Assembly (NCBI RefSeq): GCF_004745805.1 | Contig: NZ_SRLQ01000005.1 | Span: 248,001 to 312,000 of the forward strand | Length of the DNA: 64,000 nt | Source of the DNA: Mycolicibacterium sp. CH28 | GTDB lineage: Bacteria; Actinomycetota; Actinomycetes; Mycobacteriales; Mycobacteriaceae | Direction: 5' to 3' | In this document: positions 20,593 to 29,621 of the stretch, piece by piece | Layout: the number at the start of each line of letters is the position of its first letter | How positions within the stretch are numbered: position 1 is the first letter of the stretch | The notes under the pieces: generated by a model | What the model was told of the DNA's origin: nothing | Database searches by the model: none | The model's input: the letters and a program-made list of their open reading frames with translations, nothing else | Position numbers and translations under genes: made by a program

Positions 20593-22848
20593 ATGACCGA
20601 ACAGCCGCTTCCAGGCGTACCGCTGGGCGCCTGGCTGGCTGATCTGCCCGACGACCGGCTGATCCGCCTGCTGGAACTCCGGCCGGATCTTGCCCAACCC
20701 GCACCAGGCAGCATCGCGGCACTGGCCGCCCGCGCGGCTGCCCGCCAGTCGGTCAAGGCCGCCACCGACGAATTGGACTTCCTTCGGCTGGCGGTGCTCG
20801 ATGCCCTGCTGGTGCTGCACGCCGACACCGAGGCGGTGCCGGTGAGCAAGCTGCTCGCCCTCATCGGCGAGCGGGCCGACAAGGCGTCGGTGCTGAGCGC
20901 GCTGGAGGACCTGCGCGGGCGGGCGCTGGTGTGGGGCGACACCGCGGTGCGGGTATCCGCCGAGGCCTCCGCCGGCCTGCCCTGGTACCCGGGGCAGGCC
21001 ATCCTGGAGGACTCCACCCGAACCAGCCAGGAGATCTCGGCGGCCATCGAGGGGCTCGACGAATCCCAACGAGATCTGCTCGAGCGGCTGCTGATGGGTT
21101 CACCGGTGGGCCGCACCCGCGACGCCGCACCGGGCGCGCCGGCCGACCGGCCCGTCCCGCAGCTGCTCGCGGCCGGGCTGCTGCGCCAGCTCGACCCCGA
21201 GACGGTGATCCTGCCGCGCCAAATCAGTCAGGTGTTGCGCGGCGAGGAGCCCGGGCCGGTTCACCTGAAACCACCGGACCCGGTGGCCAGCACCACCACC
21301 GTCGCCGACGCCGACGCCACAGCGGCCGGTGCACTGCTCGACCTGATCCGCGAGATCGATCTCGTGCTCGAAAGCCTCTCCGCCGCACCGGTTCCCGAGT
21401 TGCGTAGCGGGGGACTTGGAGTTCGCGAAGCCAAACGGCTGAGCAAGACCACCGGGATCGACGAGCAACGCCTCGGCCTGGTCCTGGAGATCTGCTCGGC
21501 GGCCGGCCTGATCGCCAGCGGAATGCCCGACCCCGAACCCCCGGACTCCTCGGGCCCGTACTGGACGCCGACGGTGGCCGCCGATCGGTTCTTCGAGACC
21601 CCGACCGCGGCACGGTGGTACCTGCTGGCCACCACCTGGCTGGACCTTCCGTCGCGTCCCGGACTGATCGGTAGCCGCGGCCCGGAAGGCAAACCCTATG
21701 CGGCCCTGTCGAATGCGCTGTATTCGACAGCCGCCCCGCTGGATCGGCGGCTCCTTCTGGACCTACTGGCCGCGCTGCCGGCGGGCTCGGGTGTCGATGC
21801 TGCACACGCCTCGCGGGCGTTGATCTGGCGGCGTCCGCGGTGGGCGGCGCGGCTGCAACCCGAGCCCGTCGCTCATCTGCTCGACGAGGCTCAGGCGCTG
21901 GGCCTGATCGGCCGCGGCGCATTGAGCACACCGGCCCGGGTGCTGTTGGCTGACGGCGAGGAAGCCGCCGTCGCGGCGATGAGCAAGGTGTTGCCGGCAC
22001 CGATCGACCACTTCCTGGTTCAGGCCGACTTGACCGTCGTGGTCCCCGGACCGTTGCAACGCGACCTGGCCGACGAGCTGGCAGCCGTGGCGACGGTGGA
22101 ATCGGCCGGCGCCGCAATGGTGTACCGGGTCAGCGAACCGTCCATTCGGCACGCCCTCGATACGGGCCGTACCGCTGGAGCACTGCACAGTTTCTTCGAA
22201 CGGCACTCCAAAACCCCTGTCCCACAGGGCTTGACCTACCTTATCAATGATGTAGCCCGCCGGCACGGGCAGTTGCGCGTCGGGATGGCTTCGTCGTTCG
22301 TGCGGTGCGAGGACACCACATTGCTCTCCCACGCGGTGTCGGCGCCGGCACTGGAGCACCTCGACGTGCGGCTGCTGGCACCTACGGTGGCGGTGTCCCA
22401 GGCACCGATCGGCGAGGTACTCGCCGCATTGCGCGCGGCCGGGTTCGCCCCGGCCGCCGAGGACTCCTCGGGCTCGATCGTCGACCTGCGCCGGCGCGGT
22501 GCACGGGTACCCGCACCGCTGCACCGCCGAGTGTTCCGCGCGTTGTCCAAACCCAGTACCGAAACCCTGGCCTCGGTGGTCTCGGTGCTGCGCCGGGTGG
22601 ACTCCGCGCCGTTCGCCAACGTCCGCCTTGACCCCGCGGTGTCGATGGCGTTGCTGCAACAGGCGGCCATGGAGCACAAGGATGTGGTGATCGGCTACGT
22701 CGACGCGGCCGGCGTGGCGACCCAGCGGGTGGTACGCCCGCTCAGCGTCCACGGCGGTCAGCTGGTGGCCTGGGACCCGACCCAGGGCCGGCCCCGTGAG
22801 TTCGCCGTTCATCGCGTGACATCGGTGGTGTCGGCCGACGCTGGATAA
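20593..22848 (+). CDS. XPB/Ssl2 helicase N-terminal-domain protein
   Basis: 751 aa, matching M. tuberculosis Rv0862c (756 aa). It lacks Walker motifs. It has repeated winged-helix-like segments and the C-terminal region typical of the Helicase_C_3 / XPB N-terminal family ([26 protein letters not shown], then [24 protein letters not shown] and [31 protein letters not shown]). The next gene, 43 bases on, is the XPB helicase itself, so this protein is probably its partner or regulator. Confidence 0.85.
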   Translation: MTEQPLPGVPLGAWLADLPDDRLIRLLELRPDLAQPAPGSIAALAARAAARQSVKAATDELDFLRLAVLDALLVLHADTEAVPVSKLLALIGERADKASVLSALEDLRGRALVWGDTAVRVSAEASAGLPWYPGQAILEDSTRTSQEISAAIEGLDESQRDLLERLLMGSPVGRTRDAAPGAPADRPVPQLLAAGLLRQLDPETVILPRQISQVLRGEEPGPVHLKPPDPVASTTTVADADATAAGALLDLIREIDLVLESLSAAPVPELRSGGLGVREAKRLSKTTGIDEQRLGLVLEICSAAGLIASGMPDPEPPDSSGPYWTPTVAADRFFETPTAARWYLLATTWLDLPSRPGLIGSRGPEGKPYAALSNALYSTAAPLDRRLLLDLLAALPAGSGVDAAHASRALIWRRPRWAARLQPEPVAHLLDEAQALGLIGRGALSTPARVLLADGEEAAVAAMSKVLPAPIDHFLVQADLTVVVPGPLQRDLADELAAVATVESAGAAMVYRVSEPSIRHALDTGRTAGALHSFFERHSKTPVPQGLTYLINDVARRHGQLRVGMASSFVRCEDTTLLSHAVSAPALEHLDVRLLAPTVAVSQAPIGEVLAALRAAGFAPAAEDSSGSIVDLRRRGARVPAPLHRRVFRALSKPSTETLASVVSVLRRVDSAPFANVRLDPAVSMALLQQAAMEHKDVVIGYVDAAGVATQRVVRPLSVHGGQLVAWDPTQGRPREFAVHRVTSVVSADAG

Positions 22849-22891
22849 TGGGGGGCATGACCCTCACCGAAGAAGCCCAGAAGCGGCCCTC

Positions 22892-24541
22892 GTGACCGAC
22901 GGTCCGCTGATCGTGCAGTCCGACAAGACGGTGCTGCTCGAGGTCGATCACGAGCTGGCCGGTGCCGCCCGGGCCGCCATCGCGCCATTCGCGGAGCTGG
23001 AGCGCGCTCCCGAACACATCCACACCTACCGGATCACTCCGCTGGCGTTGTGGAATGCCCGCGCCGCGGGCCACGACGCCGAGCAGGTGGTCGACGCGCT
23101 CGTCAGCTTCTCCCGCTACGCGGTGCCCCAGCCGCTGCTGGTCGACATCGTCGACACCATGGCCCGCTACGGCCGCCTGCAGCTGGTCAAGAGCCCGGTC
23201 CATGGGTTGACGCTGGTCAGCCTCGATCGCGCGGTGCTCGAAGAGGTGCTGCGCAACAAGAAAATCGCCCCGATGCTCGGTGCGCGCATCGACGACGACA
23301 CCGTGATCGTCCACCCCAGCGAACGCGGCCACATCAAGCAGATGCTGCTCAAGATCGGTTGGCCGGCCGAGGACCTGGCCGGTTACGTCAACGGCGAGGC
23401 CCATCCGATCACCCTCGCCCAGGACGGCTGGCAACTGCGCGACTACCAGGAGATGGCGGCCGACTCATTCTGGGCCGGCGGCTCAGGGGTGGTGGTGCTG
23501 CCGTGCGGGGCCGGCAAGACACTGGTCGGGGCGGCGGCGATGGCCAAGGCAGGTGCCACAACGTTGATTCTGGTCACCAACACCGTCGCGGGCAGACAGT
23601 GGAAGCGGGAGTTGATCGCCCGCACCTCGCTGACCGAGGAGGAGATCGGCGAGTACTCCGGTGAACGCAAGGAAATCCGGCCGGTCACCATCGCGACCTA
23701 CCAGGTGATCACCCGGCGCACCAAGGGTGAGTACCGGCATCTGGAGCTCTTCGACAGCCGCGACTGGGGGCTGATCATCTACGACGAGGTCCACCTGCTG
23801 CCGGCACCAGTGTTCCGGATGACCGCCGACCTGCAGTCACGACGCCGCCTCGGACTGACGGCGACCCTGATCCGCGAGGACGGCCGCGAGGGCGACGTGT
23901 TCAGCCTGATCGGCCCGAAGCGCTACGACGCACCGTGGAAGGACATCGAGGCGCAGGGTTGGATAGCCCCGGCCGAGTGCATCGAGGTCCGCGTCACGAT
24001 GACCGAGAACGAGCGGATGCTGTACGCCGTCGCCGAACCCGACGAACGCTACAAGTTGTGCTCCACGGCGCGCTCCAAGATCGCGGTGGTGAAGTCGATT
24101 CTGGCCAAACACCGCGATGAGCCGACGCTGGTGATCGGCGCCTACCTCGACCAGCTCGATGAGTTGGGCGCCGAACTCGATGCCCCGGTGATCCAGGGCT
24201 CGACGAAGAACGCCGAACGTGAATTGCTGTTCGAAGCATTCCGCCGCGGCGAGGTGCGGACGCTGGTGGTGTCCAAGGTGGCCAACTTCTCCATCGACCT
24301 TCCGGAAGCCTCGGTGGCCGTTCAGGTTTCGGGAACCTTCGGCTCCCGGCAAGAGGAGGCACAGCGGCTGGGTAGGCTGCTGCGCCCCAAACATGACGGC
24401 GGTGGCGCGGTGTTCTACTCCGTCGTGTCCCGCGACAGCCTCGACGCCGAATACGCCGCCCACCGACAGCGCTTCCTGGCCGAACAGGGCTACGGATACG
24501 TCATCAAAGACGCCGACGACCTGTTGGGGCCGGCGATTTGA
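22892..24541 (+). CDS. xpb: XPB/Ercc3-type 3'-5' DNA helicase
   Basis: 549 aa from a GTG. The N-terminal ~175 residues are the XPB damage-recognition-like domain. Helicase motifs follow: Walker A LPCGAGKTL (206-211), DEVH box (298-301), TATLIRED (motif III), a RED-like loop within RREDGREGD, and motif VI QRLGRLLRP. The closest studied relative is M. tuberculosis Rv0861c (542 aa), an ATP-dependent 3'-5' helicase that also anneals strands. Its place beside the Rv0862c-type gene is conserved; the genes after it are not. Confidence 0.95.
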   Translation: MTDGPLIVQSDKTVLLEVDHELAGAARAAIAPFAELERAPEHIHTYRITPLALWNARAAGHDAEQVVDALVSFSRYAVPQPLLVDIVDTMARYGRLQLVKSPVHGLTLVSLDRAVLEEVLRNKKIAPMLGARIDDDTVIVHPSERGHIKQMLLKIGWPAEDLAGYVNGEAHPITLAQDGWQLRDYQEMAADSFWAGGSGVVVLPCGAGKTLVGAAAMAKAGATTLILVTNTVAGRQWKRELIARTSLTEEEIGEYSGERKEIRPVTIATYQVITRRTKGEYRHLELFDSRDWGLIIYDEVHLLPAPVFRMTADLQSRRRLGLTATLIREDGREGDVFSLIGPKRYDAPWKDIEAQGWIAPAECIEVRVTMTENERMLYAVAEPDERYKLCSTARSKIAVVKSILAKHRDEPTLVIGAYLDQLDELGAELDAPVIQGSTKNAERELLFEAFRRGEVRTLVVSKVANFSIDLPEASVAVQVSGTFGSRQEEAQRLGRLLRPKHDGGGAVFYSVVSRDSLDAEYAAHRQRFLAEQGYGYVIKDADDLLGPAI

Positions 24542-24739
24542 CGCCGCGGCACGCGAAGTAGCCCCACACTCGGCACAGCAACAGCACAGCTGCGCGCGAT
24601 CCGCACCGCTCAGACGCGAAATCGACCGCCAGGTGCGGTCGCAACCGCGACACACCCTCGTCAGGCCAGACTGCAGCGAATGAGCCGAGGACACGTTAGT
24701 CTTCGCCAGGGTGTGTGCTTGGTGACGTGAGGAGCGCTC

Positions 24740-26578
24740 GTGAGTGCGGCAGGTTTCATCGGTCGGGTCGGCGGGCTGGCGGTGGCCCTCGGAGTGGGCG
24801 CGGCATTGCTGGACGGAACGGCCGTGGCGTGGGCCGACAGCCCCGGCACGGGGTCCTCGTCGGCACACGACAGTTCGGCGAAGTCGGCGCACGACAGTTC
24901 GACGAAGTCGACGGCATCGGCGGGCTCACCACATGCGACCGGGCATCGCGCCCGCACGTCGTCGGCGCCCCAAAGCATGGCCCACTCGGCCACGCCCGCA
25001 TCGGCCACCCCGGGATCGAGCACCCCCGGATCGAGCACCGTGACCCAGACGGCGGGCGCGCTCGGTACGCTACGCGCGGCCCCGGCAGCGACCGCCTCGG
25101 TGAGCTCCCCGGCCCCGAGCACACCGACCCTGCCGACCGACTCGGCACTGGACCTGACGCTGCTGGCCTACAGCCGGCGTGAAACAGGCGACTCCGCCCG
25201 AGTCGCCGCCGCGGCGACGCCGAGCGCGACGGCGACGACGATGGCGTCCTCGCCAACCTCGACTCTGGCGGTGACCGGCCAGAACACCGCACTGATCATG
25301 GGTCCGAGCGGGGTTCCGATCCCGAAGCCGACGTACATCCAGAACGTGCTCAACCTCTACATCGCGCCGAGCTACCCCACCGCCGTCCCGAGCCAGCTGG
25401 ACACCCCCGAGGGGCTGTATCCGATCACCGGGGTGAAGAGCTTGCCGCTGAACGTCTCGGTCCAGCAGGGGCTCACGATCCTGGCGACCGCCGTCGCGCA
25501 ACAGATCGCGGCCGGCAACACCGCGACGGTCTTCGGCTATTCGCAGAGCGCCATCATCTCCTCCCTGCTGATGAGCCAACTGCCCTCGAATACACCGGCC
25601 CAGTTCGTCCTGGTCGGCAACGAGATGAACCCCAACGGCGGCTTCCTGGCCCGCTTCCCCGGCCTGAAACTGCCGAGCCTGGGCCTGGACTTCTACGGTG
25701 CGACGCCGGAGAACGCGTTCCCCACCACCAACTACACCCTCGAATACGACGGGTTCGCCGACTTCCCGCGCTATCCGCTCAACGTCATATCGGACCTCAA
25801 CGCGGGCCTGGGCATCATCTTCGTGCACACCCAGTACGCGAATCTGACCCAGGACCAGCTCGACCAGGCCATCGCCTTGCCGACGACCTCGCCGACGCAG
25901 CACTACTACATCATCCCGACCGAGAACCTGCCGCTGCTGGAGCCGCTGCGTCTCATACCGGTGATCGGCAAGCCGCTGGCCGACCTGCTGCAGCCTGCGC
26001 TGAAGGTGATCGTCAACCTGGGCTACGGGGATCCGAAATACGGTTGGTCCAATGAGGGCAACGCCAACGTGCAGGTTCCCTTCGGAGTCTTCCCGGACGC
26101 CAATTGGGGAGAGGTAGCTCAGCTCTTCGTTGCCGGTATCGCCCAGGGGATCAAGGATTTCGCGGCCGACGTCAGCCCGGGCGGGTCGGTGGCGCACGAG
26201 CTGGCGTCACTCAACTTCCCCCAGCCCGGTCCCGGACCGGTACTTCCGGGCCCGGGCGGTGTCATCGAGGCGCTGAAGACGGCGACCACTGATGTCGCAT
26301 TGTTCGTGTCGAACGCCGCGGCGTCGCTGTACTCGGCCCTGCTCCCGACGGCCGACGTCGTCAACGCGATCGTGACGATGTTGCCCGCGTACGCGGTCAC
26401 CCTGTTCCTGGACGGCATCCAGCAGGCGCTGTCCGGCGATCCGGTGGCCGGACTGGTCAACGCCTTCGGCCGACCGGTCGCCGCCGGCGTCGGGCTGGTC
26501 ACGACGGCGAGCCTGATCGAGGTCCTGGCCATCATCCAGGCCGTTCAGGGAGTCTTCGGGGTGCAGACCGACAAGTAG
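24740..26578 (+). CDS. Secreted PE-PPE-domain serine esterase
   Basis: 612 aa from a GTG. A signal peptide ends near AVAWA-D (residue 32). A Ser/Thr/Ala-rich linker covers 33-175. The PE-PPE hydrolase domain spans ~175-440, with the nucleophile in FGYSQSA (S268). The catalytic Asp and His cannot be fixed by eye. The C-terminal ~170 residues are hydrophobic (AYAVTLFLDGIQQALSG). The domain is known from PE and PPE proteins and has esterase activity; here it has an ordinary secretion signal and no PE or PPE module. It opens the accessory section after xpb. Confidence 0.85.
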   Translation: MSAAGFIGRVGGLAVALGVGAALLDGTAVAWADSPGTGSSSAHDSSAKSAHDSSTKSTASAGSPHATGHRARTSSAPQSMAHSATPASATPGSSTPGSSTVTQTAGALGTLRAAPAATASVSSPAPSTPTLPTDSALDLTLLAYSRRETGDSARVAAAATPSATATTMASSPTSTLAVTGQNTALIMGPSGVPIPKPTYIQNVLNLYIAPSYPTAVPSQLDTPEGLYPITGVKSLPLNVSVQQGLTILATAVAQQIAAGNTATVFGYSQSAIISSLLMSQLPSNTPAQFVLVGNEMNPNGGFLARFPGLKLPSLGLDFYGATPENAFPTTNYTLEYDGFADFPRYPLNVISDLNAGLGIIFVHTQYANLTQDQLDQAIALPTTSPTQHYYIIPTENLPLLEPLRLIPVIGKPLADLLQPALKVIVNLGYGDPKYGWSNEGNANVQVPFGVFPDANWGEVAQLFVAGIAQGIKDFAADVSPGGSVAHELASLNFPQPGPGPVLPGPGGVIEALKTATTDVALFVSNAAASLYSALLPTADVVNAIVTMLPAYAVTLFLDGIQQALSGDPVAGLVNAFGRPVAAGVGLVTTASLIEVLAIIQAVQGVFGVQTDK

Positions 26579-26625
26579 CCGGTTGCGGCGAAACATGTTG
26601 TCGCCAGGCCCGATCCCCGCGCATG

Positions 26626-27615
26626 TCAGCTCAGCGCGGGGATCACCTCACGCTCGAACAACTCGATGCCCGACCGGTCGTAGGCCGCTTCGGGGAAGTA
26701 ACAGATCACATACTCACAACCCAGGTCGCGCAGCTGCGACAGGCTCTCGACAACCTGCTCGGGCGTACCGGCCGCCGATCCGGGCGCACTGACCGTCGCC
26801 ATCATCGCGTCGGCGGCCGCGTCACCGCAGACCCCCGAGAGCCGGTCGCGCACCCGCGCGACGCGCTGCTTGACGTCGTTTTCCGAGCTGCCCAGGATCG
26901 CGTTGACGTTCGCAGAGCGCACGATGGCGTCGAAATCAGTGCCTACCTGTTGACAATGGGTGGCCAGCACCTCCGACTTGTGGGCGAAGCCTTCCGGCTC
27001 CGACGTGAAGTTGGTGTACTGGGCGTACTTCGCCGCGATCTTGAGTGTGACCTTCTCCCCGCCCCCAGCAATCCACAACGGAATTCCGTTCTGCTGCAGG
27101 GGTTTCGGCGCGACAATCGCCCCATCGACCTGATAGTGCTCACCGGCGAAACTCACCTTGCCGTCCCGCCAGGCGTCCCGCATGATCTGCACACCCTCGT
27201 CCAGCCGGGCCAGGCGCACGCCCGCGGAGGGAAATCCGTAGCCGTAGGCCCGCCATTCGTGTTCGTACCAGCCGCCGCCGATACCCATCTGCACCCGGCC
27301 GCCGGAAATGACGTCGGTGGTCGCCGCGACCTTGGCGAGGTAGGCCGGATTGCGATAGCTCATCGCGGTGCACATCTGGCCGAGCTTGATCCGTGACGTG
27401 GTCGCCGCATAGGCGGCCATCAGCGTCCACGCCTCGTGAGTGGCCTCCTGCGTCGGCATCGGCACGGTGTGGAAGTGGTCGTATACCCATAGCGAATCCC
27501 ATGGCCCGGCGTCGGCGTGATCGGCCAGATCGCGCATTACCTGCCAGTGTTTTTCGGTCGGGATGCCGACGAGGTCGAGTCGCCAGCCCTGGGGGATGAA
27601 CAGTCCGAAGCGCAT
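26626..27615 (-). CDS. LLM-class F420-dependent oxidoreductase
   Basis: 329 aa luciferase-like TIM-barrel protein. Typical blocks are LFIPQGWRLDLVG at the start, DSLWVYDHFHTVPMP, RIKLGQMCTAMSYRNPAYLAKVAATTDVISGGRVQMGIGGGWYEHEWRAYGY and PLWIAGGGEKVTLK. Mycobacterial members use F420 as hydride or flavin-type cofactor. The substrate is unknown. The ATG at 27615 starts the homology. It is the last gene on the reverse strand of the accessory section and 120 bases after the DUF6282 gene. Confidence 0.85.
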   Translation of the reverse strand: MRFGLFIPQGWRLDLVGIPTEKHWQVMRDLADHADAGPWDSLWVYDHFHTVPMPTQEATHEAWTLMAAYAATTSRIKLGQMCTAMSYRNPAYLAKVAATTDVISGGRVQMGIGGGWYEHEWRAYGYGFPSAGVRLARLDEGVQIMRDAWRDGKVSFAGEHYQVDGAIVAPKPLQQNGIPLWIAGGGEKVTLKIAAKYAQYTNFTSEPEGFAHKSEVLATHCQQVGTDFDAIVRSANVNAILGSSENDVKQRVARVRDRLSGVCGDAAADAMMATVSAPGSAAGTPEQVVESLSQLRDLGCEYVICYFPEAAYDRSGIELFEREVIPALS

Positions 27616-27735
27616 GAAGCCGACTTTACGGCCACCCGCCGATCTCAACCTGGCAAATGTCGCGCCTTCCCGATACCCAAAGGCCCGAAATCCGAGCCGC
27701 GCGGCCGTCCCGTTGTTATCGACGTCGTCGACGAA

Positions 27736-28581
27736 TTACCTGTCCCCGGGGGTACCGAACAGTTCAGCGGGCCGAACTGTCTGCGCGTCGGCCAGAACTG
27801 ACTGATCCGCACCCGCGGAGCTCAGAGCGGTGGTCAACTGCTCCAAGGCCTGAGCGGGTAGAGGCGAATTCACCTGCCCGACATCTGAGGTCAGGATCAA
27901 TCGCTGGCCAGCAGCCGCCGCCACCGACGCGAGCCGTTCTGCTGTGCAGCCGGGCTGGTGTAGCAGTTGATGCGCGGTGATCTCGATGTGGACGCCGGCA
28001 GCGGCGAGATCGGCGATCTCTCTGAGACTCAGATCGGGGACAACGTAGGACGGGTGAGTCGCCACGACTCGCCGGACACCGTGTCGGCTGGCAGCCTCCA
28101 CGAGCCAGAACACCTCCGCTGCGCTGATATGTCCGGTCGCAAGCACCGCGTCGTACTCGGCGATCAGATCGAGGATTCGGCGAATGTCGTCGGCTACCGA
28201 GGGGTTCGCCGGCGGCAGTGCCAGGGTGGCATCGCTGACCCGGTCGTCGAGATGGCACAGCCTCGGCTGGTGCCGTTGGGCATGTATGGCAGCGTCGGCG
28301 GTGGGCATCCAGATGACGCGCCCACCGGCCCTGAGCGTGGCGAAGACCGTCGCCGTCGACAACCCCCCGGTGGCATGGTTCAGCGCGACACCGCCCACGA
28401 CGTCCAAGCCACTGAGGCGGCGCGCAGCTGCCGCGCGTCCGACGGTGGACTCGTGGTGCGCCTTGAGCACACAACCAATCGCTGCCGTGTCGACGTAGTG
28501 CCCCAGCAACTCGGAGTCGTCGCACTTGCGAGCGATGACGTCTGGGGCGGCGTGGACGTGTCCGTCGAACCAAGCACGCAT
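27736..28581 (-). CDS. DUF6282-type metal-dependent hydrolase-like protein
   Basis: 281 aa. It begins MRAWFDGHVHAAPDV, with the HxH metal motif (H8, H10) of the PHP/amidohydrolase superfamily. HISAAEVFWLVEAASRHGVRRVVATHPSY and LILTSDVGQVNSP supply further His and Asp near the barrel ends. The VLKAHHESTVGRA segment is characteristic of the DUF6282 group (from memory). No reaction is known for the family. It starts 4 bases after the alpha/beta hydrolase stop, so the two are cotranscribed. Confidence 0.7.
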   Translation of the reverse strand: MRAWFDGHVHAAPDVIARKCDDSELLGHYVDTAAIGCVLKAHHESTVGRAAAARRLSGLDVVGGVALNHATGGLSTATVFATLRAGGRVIWMPTADAAIHAQRHQPRLCHLDDRVSDATLALPPANPSVADDIRRILDLIAEYDAVLATGHISAAEVFWLVEAASRHGVRRVVATHPSYVVPDLSLREIADLAAAGVHIEITAHQLLHQPGCTAERLASVAAAAGQRLILTSDVGQVNSPLPAQALEQLTTALSSAGADQSVLADAQTVRPAELFGTPGDR

Positions 28582-28585
28582 CGGC

Positions 28586-29500
28586 TCAGCCCGCGACTGG
28601 GACCGCACTCCACGCCGACGTGAAAAACGCATCGACTCGGTCGATCACCTGCTTGAAGGTGGGATTGTCATCGAGCATCCACTCGGTATGACCGGCACCC
28701 GGCAACACGTCGATCTGCTTGGGGTCGACGGCATGATCGAACATGTCGAGGGCCTCTTCGAGCTTGTGCAGTTGATTGTCCTCGCCGTGCACGATCAGCA
28801 GTGGCCGGCCGGCCAACTGATGTGCGACATCGACAGGCTCGAAGCGCAAGAGGTACTCGGCCGATTCCAGGGTGACCCCTGAACCGAAACCCGCTGCTCG
28901 ATAGAGCTCTTCACCGACATAGTCGTCGGTCTTGGTATCGAGGTCGAGCCGGACGATGTCCCACGGATCAGTGATCTCCGAGCGCCCCAGGCGGGTCCGC
29001 CGGGCTCGGTCGCCGGGCAACCGGTCGACCAGCCGTTGCCAGGATTCCGCGTCGTGCATGTTGCGGGTAGAACGCGACCCGGATGCGATGCCGTTGAGCA
29101 TCGCCACCGCCTTGACACGGTCATCGGTAGCCGCCTCCGCTACCACCACGCCGCCACCCAGGCCCCATCCCAACAGTCCCAGTCGCGCGGAATCGAGTCG
29201 GTCGTGAGCTGTCACCGCGTCCACGGCAGCGCGTAGATCTTCCACCCACTCTTGCGGCACCAGCCGGCCGCGCTCACCCTCACTCCAGCCGAAGCCCCGG
29301 TAGTCGAACGCCAAGACAGCGTATCCGCGTCCCGTCAAGGCCCTGGCGAACCGCTCCGGATGAATGATCTTCAATCCCTGAAAACCACTGGCGGGCACAA
29401 TGATTGGATAGCCGCCAACCGGCGCCTCGGTGTCGGGTAGATGCAGGTCGGCATCGAGACGCAGACCATTGCTGAAGAAGGGGAAGGGCGCGGACTTCAT
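28586..29500 (-). CDS. Alpha/beta hydrolase with Gly in the nucleophile position
   Basis: 304 aa. The fold is clear: PIIVPASGFQG (oxyanion strand), AVLAFDYRGFGWSEG, the elbow LGLLGWGLGGGVVV, HGEDNQLH (acid loop, D241) and GAGHTEWM (H271). The elbow motif should be G-x-S-x-G, but residue 113 is Gly (codon GGC; one change from AGC). The acid and His loops are kept. The protein may therefore use another mechanism, have lost esterase activity, or be a lyase or binding protein. A candidate operator lies about 100 bases upstream, and a DUF6282 gene follows. Confidence 0.85.
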   Translation of the reverse strand: MKSAPFPFFSNGLRLDADLHLPDTEAPVGGYPIIVPASGFQGLKIIHPERFARALTGRGYAVLAFDYRGFGWSEGERGRLVPQEWVEDLRAAVDAVTAHDRLDSARLGLLGWGLGGGVVVAEAATDDRVKAVAMLNGIASGSRSTRNMHDAESWQRLVDRLPGDRARRTRLGRSEITDPWDIVRLDLDTKTDDYVGEELYRAAGFGSGVTLESAEYLLRFEPVDVAHQLAGRPLLIVHGEDNQLHKLEEALDMFDHAVDPKQIDVLPGAGHTEWMLDDNPTFKQVIDRVDAFFTSAWSAVPVAG

Positions 29501-29600
29501 GGTCGGATTCAGCTTCCTTTTTCACATGTGCAGTAAAGGCGCGCGGTCTTGGCGTCGCCCACCATAAGCCTGACACTCGCGAGCCACCGCGGCAACTACG

Positions 29601-29617
29601 CGTGCCATATATCCAAC
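29601..29617 (-). promoter_or_regulatory. Candidate island operator before the alpha/beta hydrolase gene
   Basis: Read on the reverse strand, GTTGGATATATGGCACG matches the upstream region of the thiamine-diphosphate enzyme gene (GTTGGTTATACGGCACG) at 15 of 17 bases. It lies between the PrpD stop and the hydrolase start, about 100 bases before the ATG. It is one of five similar sites in the accessory section; see the operator finding. Confidence 0.5.
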
Positions 29618-29621
29618 AGGG

